From positions 1,574,421-1,638,420 of the forward strand of contig NW_022985163.1 of the NCBI RefSeq assembly GCF_010093535.1: 64,000 nt of DNA, read 5' to 3'. Under the pieces are notes generated by a model, which was not told the origin of the DNA, made no database searches, and saw only the letters and a list, made by a program, of their open reading frames with translations. Origin of the DNA: Lindgomyces ingoldianus. Taxonomy: Eukaryota > Ascomycota > Dothideomycetes > Pleosporales > Lindgomycetaceae. Shown piece by piece: positions 1-11,746 of the stretch; position 1 is the stretch's first letter, and each line of letters opens with the position of its first letter. A program made the translations under genes and the position numbers.

Positions 1-810
1 GGCGAGGGTGTCGGCCGTCATGTTCCAGTAGTTTAGGAGCCATTCGAGGGGTAGGTGTGGGTAGTGGAACATGACGTCCGAGTCCATGAAGACGATGTAG
101 TCATGCGTTTTGAGCGCTTCTTTCATCATGGGGACTTTGACCCAGGTACCCCAGCGGTCTGGATAGTCGGGCGCTCGCATGAACTTGTAGTCGTAGCCGT
201 GGATCATGGCTGGAACCTGTGAGTCAGCTTTGTTTTGCAAGGTAGGATCGGGTTGATGGTGGGTGCGCACCGAACATGTAGTGGCTGAGCATGCCCGCTG
301 ACAGCGGTCGCATGCCCTTCCACTTCAGCTCCTGGTTCATAAGTTGTCCCTCTCCTGTCAGCGGTCTGCTGTCGATATCCAAAATCAGTACCTTCTTTCC
401 CAGCTTCTCCTTGAATCGAGGTTCGCCCTGCAGGCGGTATACATCTCCGTCCTCGTCGGTGAAGTTTGCGGCGTCGATAGGGTGTAATATGGGGCTGTAG
501 AGGGCTTTGATGACGGTGGCCATAGAGAGGTCGTCCTGGTTGAAGGCTTCGCTGGACGTATTTGTGAGGCCGCTGGAGCTAGAGCTGGAGCTATAGCGCA
601 TGTCAGTCGCGAGGTTGATGTTTGACACGCCCGGCACAGGGCCAAGCGGGGCTCTTACGGCAGCGGCTTGAAGCTGGGGGGGATGAAAGACGACTCGTAG
701 GCATAGTAGATGAAAGCGCAAATCATGGGGACTAAGGCGATGAGCAGCACGCGACGCCATCGTCCCTGCGGGCTCAGATTCCCCAGCGCGGTGTACTGGG
801 CGGCGGACAT
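1..810 (-). CDS. Type II membrane glycosyltransferase, nucleotide-diphospho-sugar type, 3' end cut by window
   Basis: Three exons are visible on the minus strand: 810-659, 590-271 and 209-1, with introns 658-591 and 270-210 (both GT-AG, phases agree). The start at 810 gives MSAAQYTALGNLSPQGRWRR followed by one hydrophobic segment (VLLIALVPMICAFIYYAY, about residues 21-38), as in a Golgi type II signal anchor. A Ser-rich stem follows. The catalytic part contains VLILDIDSR, then YMFAMIHGYDYKFMRAPDY, WGTWVKVPMMKEAL and YIVFMDSDVMF; the DSD is the likely metal- and nucleotide-sugar-binding DXD motif. This organisation fits fungal glycosyltransferases of the GMA12/MNN10 (GT34-like) kind that decorate glycoproteins or wall glycans in the Golgi; the exact family is inferred. 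The C-terminus lies outside the window. No frameshift is seen in the part present. Confidence 0.8.
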
Positions 811-2069
811 GGTGGAGGGAGGTGATTAGGAAAGAATGGCGGACGTGAGGTTGTCGGCTGTCGACAAGAATTCAAGGAATCCCAACGCGGGTCGGGACTG
901 TCGGAGACGTGGCCTAGCCCCAGGTGCTCGGGGCGGCGACGGCGGAGGCTGCACCCAAACAGAAGGCCGAGCCGTGGGTGACGATGACCGGTGACGCGTG
1001 ACAGAGGAAAGACCAAAGAACAGTGTAACAAGGAAACGACAACGAAATAGCGATAGAAGATATGTAAGGAGTCAAGAAGTCCAGCCGTGGGAGGAGGTCA
1101 GGGGAACATCCAAGCTCGCCCCCCCCTCCTCTCGTATTGGTGGTGCTCAAGGAGGCGGCGGGCGTGGCTCAGCTTAGCTCGCGATGTGATGGAGATCGGG
1201 AATCTGGCTTGCGCGATGCGTCAAACAAGCTCTTCCAAGCTGCCAAGGGAGCGCAAATTGTTCGCGCCCGTGTAAGGAGTGAATCCCAATCCGAGTACCC
1301 CGTTCTTCAATCGCCGCTAGCAATTTCATTTCCCAAGGTTGACTTCAAGGGAAGAAGGTTGTTACGTCAGCAGTGATGTTCTGTTTCAGCCAATCGCAGC
1401 TCTCTTAGAGAAATACGAGGCTAAATTTAGGGGCACAAAGCGGCGATCTCGAACGTCAATTTCCTCATTTCCACTCCAAGGATGAGGCGGTGCTGTCCCA
1501 TTATCTCCGGGGACACACACAGAGGCTGGCCATCGCAAAGACCAAAAGAGCTATTCGCGGGGTCTCAGTTACCGCTACTCGTTTCTTGTTACTTTGGCGC
1601 ATCGCCGAGTGAACACCAGACACCGCCGATATTGAACGTCGTCAAACAGAATCGTAGCCTTACTAATCTCGAGCCGTGGAGATCTCGACTCGAAACGAGT
1701 TTGCGGTCAATGCCGAACCTGGTTGCAGGAATGTAAGCCACCAACAAATTTCTGAGGTCGGTACCCCATAACCGACCCTGCGAACCTGCTCTCCGAATCC
1801 TGTGATGAGTCGGCTAAGGAGGACAAGCGATCCATAAGCAGCTGCCATTACCATTAGCGCTCGTTGGTGTACTGCTTCCTGAATCGGTTGTTTACTGACG
1901 TTTTCGTAGTCATCAGCATCTGTTGTCAGGCCGGAGCCATATGCAGTAGTGTCCTGTTTGGAAAGTAGCCATCCTGTTCATGCTCTTCCGAATTCTAGCG
2001 AGGGTTTAATAGAAGGACTCTCTACTCTAGTCACGTTCCGCGGTTTGTGATAACATGCTGTACTATATC
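811..2069. other. Intergenic region upstream of the glycosyltransferase
   Basis: Normal-GC spacer of about 1.26 kb between the start of the glycosyltransferase and the 3' end of the transcription factor gene. It should hold the glycosyltransferase promoter and the transcription factor 3' UTR. Open frames here are short, lack recognisable motifs and overlap on both strands. I see no gene in it. Confidence 0.5.
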
Positions 2070-4294
2070 CTACGGTGAGAGCAGCCGCAACAAGTCCGCA
2101 TCCTTCGCAATCGCGGGGCTATACTCCCCGCAGCTTTCAATAAGTTGCATCATAATCCTCACCCAATCCTGCCAGCCCACAGGCAACGTTTCCCGCAGCT
2201 TTGGATCCGGCGACCGAGCGACAGCGTGAAAGAGCAGCACTTGACCGAAACACTGACAGCACCACCCGAACTTTAGAGGCAGAGCTGATTTCATCTGTCT
2301 GCAGAGCCCCATCGTCGTAGGCCAATACATGCCGTCTCTCAGTCCCTCTTGGATTTCTCGATATTCGTCATCGTTCATGTGGCCCGGTGCGTGAAGCGCT
2401 TTGTAGAGAAAGGGCCTTCCAATGTGGAATTTAGCAACGAGATAGCGGCTTCGTAACATAGCCTTCGCAATTACATGGGCTGGGCTTGGTGCGTCATCTA
2501 CATTGTCGTGGTCCGTGAACTGGAGTACGGGAGGGAGGTTGGTGCGCCATTGCTCAAGCTGATGATGCATTTCAGCTGTGATGGCTGGAGTCGGTTGTCC
2601 TTCTTTCTCTACAAAGGAATACAAACTGTATCGGATACGAGTAAGGAGAATTCGGTGAGCAGCCTGGGCTAAGAAATGGAAATTGAAGAACGAGTCATCT
2701 TCATCAGTGATCAGTCCGGAGATAGATGTCTTTGACCTTGGATACGGCGAAAATTTGGGGATTGGCATGTCTGCTTCGTATTCTTGTAGTCCAGACAATG
2801 GTAAATTAAGCTCTTGAATGAGGATGGTTTCGTACATTAGAGTACTCCAGAAGACTCTCGAAATCATATCTCCTTCCCATTGGTCGAAATCGATCGGCTC
2901 CGCCCGCTTCAGGATGCTCATACAACTCAATGCTGCCCGGTTGACTGTAGTCCAGGATTCGATTGGCCGTAGTATCTGGGCGTAGTAAAACGTCGAAAGC
3001 ATGTAGAACTGGGCCGCTTGTAGATCGTTCTGGCACATGAGAAACCCGATGCGTTTGCGGGCCTCGTTGAAGAATCTCAGGCCAGGTGGATTGTCTAGTA
3101 CTAGGCTGTACCACTCTGGGGGCATAAATCCCGTCCCGCTCGCTTGCAAACGGGATGGCAATGGAAAGTTTCCCTCTTCGTGCGCCTTTGCGGCCATGCA
3201 CCCTAATGCTAGCACGTTTAGCACCAAACAAGTTTCCATGTCATATCCAAACTCATTCTCCATTGCAAGGCCGAGAGTCGAGGAGTAGAAATGAAATTTG
3301 TCAAGAATGGGCATGTTTCGGTTGAAAACTGTGAAGTAGGCATCGGTGAGGCCTTTGATAATGGAAAGAGAAAGTCCAGCCAACCAAGAGTCAGAGAGCT
3401 GGCCGAGTGGGGAATTGGTAGTCATGCAGAGAGGGGTTCTATGGGTCTCAAGCTCGACAATATAGTCCTTTGCAAGTGCCTCTCGCGCAGAGACAAAGGT
3501 TGGTGGTAAGATCTGCTTGACGGCTGGCCAAAGTGCAACACCGTGTTGGCTGAAAGAGATTGATACTTGGCCGGGAGTCTCATGGAGGGGGTGTGGGCCC
3601 TTCCCGGGAGCTCCCACGGCCTGCGGAGAGAATCCAACCTCGTGGACGGTTCCACGATCACGACTGTGCGGGAGACCGTTCGTCGGGGCTTGTGGAACCT
3701 CTAGACTTACCTGGGATACCGCCGAAAGGGGTGATCGATGATCATTTGCTTGTTGTGGCTGAGTTCTCGAGGCATTGATTGCCATGGTGAGATCTTCAAC
3801 CTTGCCTTCCAGTCGCCTGATGGCGTTAATTGCTACGCTCATGGATTGGTCCTTTCTACACCAGTTTAAACAGATGTAAGCGACAACGCGTTTCGAAGAC
3901 TAGCTCACTTGGTCAACCGAGGTTCAGGATATTTACATGGCACATTGTTGGCCTTGCAATACCCGCATCGTGGACGGTCTTCATCACATCGAGTCTTCCT
4001 CAAACGACAGTTGTCACATGCCTATGAGTCAAAGGCAGTTAGCATACTATTGACGCGTTCCTTTGCTCCAGCAAGAAGTTTAGCAGATAGACTCCACCCT
4101 TGTCATATTCCATATTGCATAGTAACATGCTGTAGACTTACCAGCGTAGCCATGAAGGTGCGGGCCTTCTTGAGTGCAGCGGCAGTAGGGTCATCCTCAC
4201 AGGATCCATTCCCCTCTTGAGTATCAGGCTGTAGGGGACCCAAAGAATCCAGGAGGGATGATTCACTCGTAGCGTCGATTGAGCGCTTGGTCAT
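2070..4294 (-). CDS. Zn2Cys6 fungal-specific transcription factor
   Basis: Three exons on the minus strand: 4294-4142, 4021-3909 and 3855-2070. Introns are 4141-4022 (GTAAGT...TAG) and 3908-3856 (GTGAGC...TAG). Phases agree and the product is 683 aa. Residues 53-80 form a complete binuclear zinc cluster with spacing C-X2-C-X6-C-X6-C-X2-C-X6-C (CDNC, RLRKTRC, DEDRPRC, GYC, KANNVPC). A linker and a short coiled-coil-like stretch follow (AINAIRRLEGKVEDLTMAIN, about 97-116), typical of dimerising Gal4-type regulators. The rest resembles the fungal transcription factor 'middle homology' domain (for example FNEARKRIGFLMCQ, YYAQILRPIESWTTVNRA, SRVFWSTLMYETI). It should act as a DNA-binding regulator in the nucleus; its targets cannot be read from the sequence. 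The neighbours do not form an obvious metabolic cluster. Confidence 0.92.
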
Positions 4295-5045
4295 AGCATA
4301 TTATGGCAGCATAGAGAGTAGGGTGAGGGGCAACGGGCTTGGTGCCAGGGCTGGGAAAGCCATCCCATGTCGGCACTCGGCTGAAAACAAAGAGAGCCTT
4401 CCTAAAGTAGACTAGCCTCACACTCAACGTCAACCCTAGAAGTAGTTCGTCGTCTGCTTTAAACAGCCGCTATCATGAGGGGAGCAACGTAGTATCTAAG
4501 GTATGTTCCATCATATTTCAACGTTTCTTGCCGTCTCTGGTATCGTTGGTCCAAATTCAGAACTCCAGCAAGCTCGGTGTACTAAATCCATTCCAACTTC
4601 TGTTCGCAAAGAGCTGTAGACGGAGGTATCCAAAAGCTAGGGTTCAAAGTCCTCCAACCGTCCAAACGGGTCTATAGTTCTCTAGAAACCCAGCGTACTA
4701 TCTTCGATAGTATGACATATCCTAGGTCTTCGTTCAGAAACTCTCGCTCGGAATCTTCCCCTTGCTCTAGGGTGTTGCCTCCTTCAACTCGAACCATTTT
4801 CATCAAGGACTGTCCAACTCTCCATCCCACCAGAATTTCCGCCCGGCTAGCACGAAGCACAACGTCCGCCTCTAGCACAATCTTTCCAAAGACCCGTGGC
4901 CTTGTAAACGCCGTAATTAACCAGCCATGGTCTCGTCCTTCTATTCAAGGTTATAAAGCGCTACCTGGAGGCAATCTTCCTTTAGTTTTAGGGCCTGGAA
5001 CTTTCTGACCCTCGATTCCTCCGATGTAAGATTCTCCAATACCTT
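4295..5045. other. Intergenic spacer upstream of the transcription factor
   Basis: Spacer of 750 bases in normal-GC sequence. It includes the probable promoter of the Zn2Cys6 gene. A minus-strand open stretch (4672-4878) and an overlapping plus-strand one (4712-5008) are present, but neither has recognisable motifs or a convincing start. I see no gene. Confidence 0.45.
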
Positions 5046-5483
5046 CTAACCCGTTTTATTTTCTAGCAGCTCCTCAATGGTCTCTGGGATGACTTGGATA
5101 AGAAACCTGCGAGTTAGACCTAGAATCTCAAATTTGCAATCCAGTTGCACATGAAAGTTCAAGTGGCGGAGGAAGTGCCAAAGAGGTAGTGGCGGCACAA
5201 GGGTGCCTAATGTCCAAAAGTTGCGATCACGATCAGGTTGGCGATGTGCAATGAGTCCATAGTCCGTAATGACGAAAACGTTCGACTTGTAGAAGATATC
5301 TAGTGCGAGAGAGGCGAAAGATTTGGACAGAATCAAGAATTTATCAAGACGGGCACGCTTAAGCATCTCGAGGCGACGATTGTCGATTGGTTTATTGCGG
5401 TCGAAGGGAATGGCTTTAAGAACGCCCATAGGCGAGGAGGCGGTCTTGTCAGTCATGGTGTGGTGAAAAGATCCTGACACCAA
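5046..5483 (-). CDS. Short F-box-like hypothetical protein (145 aa or shorter)
   Basis: Single open frame of 145 aa. The second methionine (residue 10, MTDKTASSPMGV) may be the real start, because many proteins of this type start shortly before such a Ser/Pro stretch. The middle reads FLILSKSFASLALDIFYKSN, then LVPPLPLWHFLRHLNF. The same order (LI-S---LAL-VF and PPL---F--HL) occurs in the neighbouring plus-strand gene at 5701, so the two look like diverged paralogues arranged back to back with 217 bases between starts. The pattern is like the segment after the F-box helix in the large, fast-evolving F-box/2EXR-like families of dothideomycetes, but the N-terminal F-box helix itself is not clear. 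It may be a truncated family member. Function unknown. Confidence 0.5.
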   Translation of the reverse strand: MVSGSFHHTMTDKTASSPMGVLKAIPFDRNKPIDNRRLEMLKRARLDKFLILSKSFASLALDIFYKSNVFVITDYGLIAHRQPDRDRNFWTLGTLVPPLPLWHFLRHLNFHVQLDCKFEILGLTRRFLIQVIPETIEELLENKTG

Positions 5484-5700
5484 ATCTCAGGAACGAAAAC
5501 CGCAGAAGGATGAACTAGAGGATGTTAGGTTGGAATTCTCGCTCGAAATCACCTGCTTTTTGAGTTTGCAAATTATATGTGGAGTTAGTAAGCTTGCATA
5601 TTGTTGAGAATCTGTACTGACCAGGTAAGGCCTCAGTGAAACCGGCCAAATTCTGGTTTTGTGAGTGAATGGCCCTTCTATCGCCTTGCCTGTCTAGTTT

Positions 5701-6210
5701 ATGGTCCCTCCCACGAAACAGAAATTAAAGGTTCCTGCCTACAATCTTACTTCCAATAAGCCAGTCAAACCGAATATTCTATACAGCCCATATGAGATCC
5801 ATCCTCTCCTAATTATTTCTCGTCAGATGGGCGAACTTGCACTTCAAGTTTTCCATGGCACGAAACAAGTCATCTTAACGCGGAGGTTGCGATTGACGCC
5901 TCGGATCCTCTTTCCCCCACTCGCAGTAGCTCAATTTGTTGATCACCTCGAACTAGGCCTCATCTTTGACTATTGGAACGATGCCTACCACCCTCCTCCC
6001 ATCTCCAGTATGTCACTCAAAGAGCTCATTAACCATACCAAAGGTAGTAAACATGTTATTGGTGTCTTGCATAGAGGTTTCTATAAACTTCTTTCCCAAG
6101 AGGTGCGTGTTTCAGTTTTCGGATTCGAACACTTTAACGAGACCTTCCCTCAACCGGCAACGACAGAGATCCTCAATGCTATAGTTTGGAGAAAGAAATG
6201 CTACAAATGA
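5701..6210 (+). CDS. Short F-box-like hypothetical protein (169 aa)
   Basis: Single open frame of 169 aa starting MVPPTKQKLKVPAYNL. Recognisable pieces are IHPLLIISRQMGELALQVFHG, then ILFPPLAVAQFVDHLEL, which parallel the divergent gene at 5046-5483. The C-terminal third (HVIGVLHRGFYKLLSQEVRVSVFGFE) has no motif I can name. The gene is divergent from its paralogue and may share a promoter with it. Full-length members of such families are usually longer, so an upstream exon or truncation is possible. No signal peptide or membrane segment is visible. Function unknown; the family assignment is by pattern only. Confidence 0.5.
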   Translation: MVPPTKQKLKVPAYNLTSNKPVKPNILYSPYEIHPLLIISRQMGELALQVFHGTKQVILTRRLRLTPRILFPPLAVAQFVDHLELGLIFDYWNDAYHPPPISSMSLKELINHTKGSKHVIGVLHRGFYKLLSQEVRVSVFGFEHFNETFPQPATTEILNAIVWRKKCYK

Positions 6211-7458
6211 GAGGGTCCAGAGGAAATTCATTCGGGTGGTGAGGGAGGCAAACATTATGCTACAGGCGAAGAAGGGGCAATTCAAGTGAAAAGAGTTGGT
6301 CGCGACTGCGAGGCTTCAGATACGGTCAAGTATCTGATAAAGTTAACTCCAGAATAGATGCATACTGACCTACTTTTTAAGTTCGAACGACCTGTTTTAG
6401 TAGTGGTGGTGGTAAACTCCAGAGGGGTGGGAACTTGAAGTTGAACACATCGAATATCACCCAAAGTCAACCAATGCACTTAATAATCCAGTATGCTTTT
6501 CAATCTCAGCCATACCAACCGTCCAGCGAAAACGCACGGTCTCGATCAGCTAGCTCGTCTCCCATTTTAAAACTTTAATATCGCTGATCTTGCTTCCTAC
6601 CCAACTGGCTCATCCGGGTTCAAGGTTAGCAGGCTTTGGAGCATTTCCCGGTACCAACATGACAACCTTGGCAAAGCAGACCACAGCACTCAGCTATCTC
6701 CAGGATGATTACCTCCAATTTTCCACACACTCATGCTGTAGCACTAGAATCTCTCAACTCGTGGGAAAGTTCATCGGCGCTACCTCCTTTAACATACCGT
6801 ATATAGTATTCATGATGACAATACCTGAAGGGCTCGAAATTCAAAAGCTATCCGCAGTACCTCTAGCTCCTAGAATCCCAGCTCACCAGATGCGAGATTC
6901 GTCGGCCTCTTAGCCTGGACCGCACAGGCATTTGAGGTACGGCCACGTCTATGGCTCAATGTGTTGAAATCCAAACGCATGACATACTGGCTGTGAACTC
7001 TAGCAGGTAGTGGTAACGTCACCATTTGACCTCGTTTATATTGAAAGGTGCCTGGATGTGGCTGAGGTTGCCCTTATAAAGGAAAGTAATCTGCTTACAG
7101 AAGATCTCCTTCGTGAAACTCATCGACTTTGTTGCACCAATAAGCCTTGCTAGACGACAGGGATTAGAAGGAGTGTTGGAAGTGGAATTTTGAATCAGTT
7201 ATTGTAAGAAGAAGTCTTGATGTCTTGAGTTTTCTGCGACACTCGGCATACCCAACACGGGTTTAGTGAACGGCTGGTGGGGTTACATTCTATGTATATA
7301 CTACCTAAGCGTATGGACAACTGGCATCTCCCATCCTACAATGCGGTAGTCGGGGGCAAGCGAAGCCTCTCAAGCCTATTATCAACTCTGGCTACGAATC
7401 ATCAACTTTCTGAGCAGGGAATCTTAGAAGCCCTTGAATGCACCACTTGGTCCTGAGA
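6211..7458. other. Intergenic spacer
   Basis: About 1.25 kb of normal-GC sequence between the 5701 gene and the 3' end of the 7459 gene. A plus-strand open stretch at 6590-6913 has low-complexity, non-conserved sequence and no recognisable motif. I see no gene, although decayed F-box-like remnants cannot be excluded. Confidence 0.4.
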
Positions 7459-9158
7459 TTAATCATTGAAACCATCCAGCTCCTTGCCGAACTGCACCAA
7501 GTTGGTCTTCGCATCTTCCCTCCTGACCAGGATGAAGCAAGGTTGTCCAGAATCAGGTGATGGGAGCGCCATTTCCTTGATCACTGCCTCCAGTGCACCC
7601 TCCCAGTCCTTCATCTCATTCTCGAATACCAACTCACGACTCCCAACCTCAATCACAACTCGCCACCTCCACAAGATAGACTGCATCCGCATCGGTTTCG
7701 GCTCGAAGAATACCTTGACTAACTCTAGCTTCTGGAACCCATACTTACCGTTGGTGATCTGCTTAAGGTAGTGCCAATTGTCGTTCTCCCGCTTCGCATC
7801 CCATTCAGCTGCAGTATATCGAGGTGGTTTGACTTGGACGAAACTTGAACCCCATCTACCATTGTCAGCCTTTGACACTTGTTCGTCTGTTTGCTTCGGG
7901 CATCCATGGAATTCGAGCCGCTTGACGAAGATGTTGACCCTCATATCTGGGTGAGGAAACGATATTTCAAGCTTGCGGACGGTTTGCGTGAGCGGATCGC
8001 TATCGCAAGGCATGGGCTGCAGCCTGAGTTCATTACACTCGTAAAACACCTGCTCAGCTTCCTTCGCATACTCTGTGGACACTTTCAAGAACGGGTCCAG
8101 ATGAATGTCTTTGAGTTTCTTGATGTTCTTCGGCGTAAGAGGAATGTCGAGTTTTAGGCATTGCTCTAGAAGGGGCAGCTTGAGTTCCCAAGGTAGCTTT
8201 TCCCATGACCCCAAGGTTCGGGTTGCTGCGAAATTGACCATGCGGATTTTTGGTGATGGAGTCACCTCCTGCGAAAATTCTTCCTCCTGCAGTTTGAGTG
8301 CTAATTCTTCATCCGCAGTTATTGATGGCGGCGCTCCAGCGTACGCCGCATCTGGCTGTCGAATGGTTGACATTCTCGCCTCAGGCATAACCTGATACAT
8401 CGCAATTGCATTATTACCCAAGTCGGATGAAGTCTTCAAAGGACCGTGAGGATCCCTATATGCTAAATCTGGGATCGTGTCTGGCATGGTGTCTGCCCCA
8501 GTATCGTATGATGGGTTCAACCCAGATTTTTCGTATTTATTGCTGGAGGACATAAAAGAGCCGGGGCAGTGGAACCACTCAGGTTCTGTGAAGCCTTCAA
8601 AGTAACGATTAACTCCAAAAGAAGGTCCGTCAACAGGCTGGTCGTAGAGAGAAACGTTCGCCCAAGGGTCGGTAGGCTCCGGGAAATCGTAGATAGGCAC
8701 AGATTGGGGCAGGAAATTGGTGTTACTCCAAGAATTGTCGCCCCAAGTGATGTGATAGTTCCTGCTCATGAGCTGAGGATTGTATGGTTCAGACGGCGGC
8801 GTGTGTCCCATCAAAGAATCATTCCACCTTGTTTGCTACGCTCATTCAGCCACCTTTTTTTTTGAAAAAAAAAACAAAAAAAAAACCAATAGGTACAAAT
8901 AACCCGAGGCTTACTGACCGCTTGCTGCTGATTTGGTGGAGCCGTGGGCTGAAAGCTCCAACTCATTGTTGCCAAGACGCGATTAGCTTGACCGGCAGGC
9001 TGCGCGAGCAGAGGCAATTGGGGTGTGGCTGGTGGCACAGACTGCGCTGGTGGTGAAAAGCCAACCGGTGAAGAACTGATGTCTGAATTGAGCTCATCAC
9101 CATTTCCCTCTCCTAGTTCTTGTCGGGCCCGCTTGCGGCCATTGTTTCTGTGCACCAT
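7459..9158 (-). CDS. F-box-like protein with UIM-like motif (538 aa)
   Basis: Two exons on the minus strand, 9158-8919 and 8835-7459, with intron 8918-8836. The donor is GTCAGT and the acceptor GCGTAG, preceded by a branch-point-like CTGAAT. This is the only pairing I found that keeps both exons in frame; the more canonical GTAAGC four bases downstream leads to stops. The N-terminus (MVHRNNGRKRARQEL) carries a basic nuclear-type patch followed by a Pro/Gln-rich low-complexity region. Around residue 255, ADEELALKLQEEEF resembles a ubiquitin-interacting motif. LGSWEKLPWELKLPLLEQCL looks F-box-like and is followed by DPFLKVSTEYAKEAEQVFYECNELRLQPM, the layout of fungal F-box/2EXR-type proteins. 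It may be a ubiquitin-ligase adaptor, but that is inference. The intron contains adjoining T and A tracts. Confidence 0.75.
8836..8918 (-). other. Intron with non-consensus GTCAGT donor and T/A tracts
   Basis: 83-nt intron of the F-box-like gene. On the coding strand it contains runs of about ten T broken by one G, then C and nine A, so it could fold on itself. Branch-point-like CTGAAT lies just before the GCGTAG acceptor. Chosen because the joined frame stays open; the alternative donor GTAAGC breaks the frame. Confidence 0.6.
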
Positions 9159-10314
9159 TCTCTCTTAGTGCAGCCCCACGATGTCAGGCAAGATATCGTC
9201 GCAGCGGAGATGGAATCACGGGATGGTCGGGGTGTTTCATAGAGGTAAAGGGAGAGCTAATGAGCTAACATCTTGGCGGTGCGACGGTGAAATCAACGAC
9301 ACGTGATTCGCCACTTGCAACCTTGTGATTGCCTAGTAAGCCGCGAGTAGCCACTCCGTCAACGGCGCATCTTTGAGAACACCGAATAACTTCCATCGAC
9401 TTCTTGCTATGAGAATTCCATGGCGTTCCTCCTGCACTTCTGCACCGGTGCAAGCCCCGTTTAGCGGCGCCTGGTGGTTGTCTCGCTCAACTGAAGGTTC
9501 GAAATCTTGATCGCAAATTATCTCCCCTAGTGATACACATCATATTTCCAAAATCGAAAATACTTAACCGCCTCGTGAAATTTGAAGAGCCTCCGCGACT
9601 CTTTGGTTTCCTTCTGATCGCTGCTAGATTTTTCACTCCTTTGTTGCAGGGCGACGTTGATTTTGCGACTCGATTGCCCCAGAGAGACCAGCGGCGAGAT
9701 GCTTCGAAATTTATCAGCGCTAGTTCTCCCACTCGACCGACAACTCTTTTGTGAAATGTCCGGGGACGATCAGAGCCCAAACTTTGGACCTGACTATCGC
9801 ACCGGGCAACAGGGGATCATGGAGCATAACCAAGGTATTAGTGGTTTTTAAAAGATCGCCTCCCTTAGCGCTTAGAGCTTCGCGCATATACAAACATCCT
9901 TCCTTTCGAATATTCCTCGTTAAACGCCCGGGGTATCGTAATGAAGTTTCTGTGGGGTAAATGGATAAAATTATTAAAACAAACCGAAGTGGGAGGTTTC
10001 ATTTAGGTTTTGTGGGGTACAAGGGTAAGACCATATGGGCATATAAGCGGCAGATTGTTGATAGGGTGCGTCACGACCAAGCGAGTTACCCAATTTGGGT
10101 ACCGGACGAAGTATTGACAACCTACCATATTATCCCCAAGATTCGGCATTTCTACTTGCCATAGAACGACGGCAGTTGGATGGAAGGTGGAAAGGGATGG
10201 TCAACGCCCCCCTGTGGGTCTTGATTTTGTTCAAAAGGGTGTGCCCTCCAGCCCCAACCCGCTGCCCCTCTGCTCCACATCCTTCCCATTCCTGCGACCT
10301 CAAGTTCCCTCACT
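9159..10314. other. Divergent promoter region between the F-box-like gene and the DUF1996 gene
   Basis: About 1.16 kb of normal-GC sequence between two divergently transcribed genes, so both promoters should be here. A pyrimidine-rich stretch (CCCCAACCCGCTGCCCCTC and following) lies just upstream of the DUF1996 start at 10315, as is common in fungal core promoters. Overlapping short open frames on both strands (9487-9780, 9961-10164) show no motif. I see no gene. Confidence 0.5.
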
Positions 10315-11746
10315 ATGCTTAAGGCTACTATCCTCGCCCTTGCGGCGATTGCCGAGGCTCTGCCCCAGGCGGAAAAGCGTCAAGGCAGCACGACCATGCT
10401 GCGATTTGGATGCCCCCAGGTTGTTATCGACAGACTTGACCCCCTCGTCAACCCTGGCTCTATCCCTTCCCCACATGTCCACCAGATTGTGGGAGGAAAC
10501 TCATTTAATGCTACGATGACGACGGGCGATGTCTCAACTGGTGCTTCGTGTACTACCTGCGCATTCGCCGACGATCTCTCCAACTACTGGACGGCAAACG
10601 TGTACTTCAAGGCCCGCAACGGTACCTACAAGCGTGTTCCTCAGGGCGGCGCTGCGTAAGTGAGACGAGATTTTCTTTCTTTGTTGTTTGTGGAGATGAT
10701 CCCTGGGAGTTATTGAAGACGGTTCCGATCCGTGCCATCGGTTTCATTTAATGTCTATTCTTCCACTCACTGAATCTTTTTCAGACTACAATTCAACGAC
10801 AAGTTCAGCAACACAATGAAGGACGGTATCCTTGTGTACTACGTCTCTGCTCAACCCGGCAAGATCACTGCCTTCAAGCCAGTAAGTTCAACGTGGAATT
10901 CTGATGGACGTGTATTATTCTGGTATTGACCACCATCTCTAGGGTTTCCGCATGCTCAGTGGCGATGCCACACTGCGCACATCTAAGGGTGCTTCAATGA
11001 AGAGGCAGAACTGCTTCCGTTGCTATACGGGTCCAAACTTTGGAGGTGATGTCGCCGCCCCTTGCCAGGACGCCAAGTTAGTTCCCCACACCATTCGCGA
11101 TGCTTTAGTTAACAATGAATACAGGCTCGATACTGAAACCTTCCCGACCGGGCCTTGCAAAGGTGGTATCCGCTCCAATATCCTTTTCCCGACGTAAGCC
11201 TCCTATATCCATGCTCCCCTAACTCTACAGTAGTACTAACAGCAAGTATAGTTGCTGGGATGGCAAGAATCTCGACAGCCCGAATCACAAGGACCACGTT
11301 GCCTATCCCACTTCGGGTCCCGCCACTTTCCTAAGCCTAGGAGGCAACTGCCCATCAACCCACCCAGTCAGGATCCCACAGCTCATGCTTGAGGTTGTCT
11401 GGGATACTACAGCCTTCAACAACAAGGCAGACTGGCCCGCGGATGGCAGCAACCCATTCTACCTGAGTACTGGAGACAACACCGGATACGGCCAGCATGC
11501 TGATTACGTTTTCGGATGGAAGGCCGACTCTCTCCAGAAGGCTATGGATACCTCTGGCTGTATGGGTGCCTCTTGTGCCAGCCTCAAGACTCAAGCTGTC
11601 GACAGTGCGAAGAAGTGTGCTGTGAAGCCCGTTGTCAAGGAGGACCATGATGGCTGTAAGTTACCCTACTCTCAAACAGGTTAGGCTATTCTAACAAGTC
11701 GGCAGGGATTTCTCAGCTCCCAGGATTAGATATGGGGCCAATGTAA
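10315..11746 (+). CDS. Secreted DUF1996 domain protein
   Basis: Six exons: 10315-10655, 10785-10881, 10943-11076, 11125-11193, 11252-11655, 11706-11746. All introns are GT-AG (GTAAGT, GTAAGT, GTTAGT, GTAAGC, GTAAGT) and phases agree, giving 361 aa. The start MLKATILALAAIAEALPQAEKRQ is a signal peptide followed by a KR Kex2-type site. DUF1996 is recognised from LRFGCPQVVIDRLDPLVNPG, SPHVHQIVGGNSFN, CTTCAFADDLSNYWTANVYF, the FRMLSGD segment, a CFRCY / GPC / CWDGKN cysteine pattern, DHVAYP and the VRIPQLMLEVVWDT region. The protein is probably extracellular or wall-associated. Biochemical activity is unestablished for most members of this family. The C-terminus is short (WISQLPGLDMGPM) and lacks a WSC or carbohydrate-binding module that some relatives carry. 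A branch point TACTAAC is visible before exon 5. Confidence 0.9.

Noticed and set aside
1087..1854. Open frames of 60-84 aa upstream of the glycosyltransferase
   Set aside because: Overlapping on both strands, no motif, no splice logic, unusual composition.
1..11746. Secondary metabolite or wall-biosynthesis gene cluster
   Set aside because: A regulator, a glycosyltransferase and a secreted DUF1996 protein are near one another, but there is no core biosynthetic gene, transporter or oxidoreductase, and they are separated by unrelated genes.
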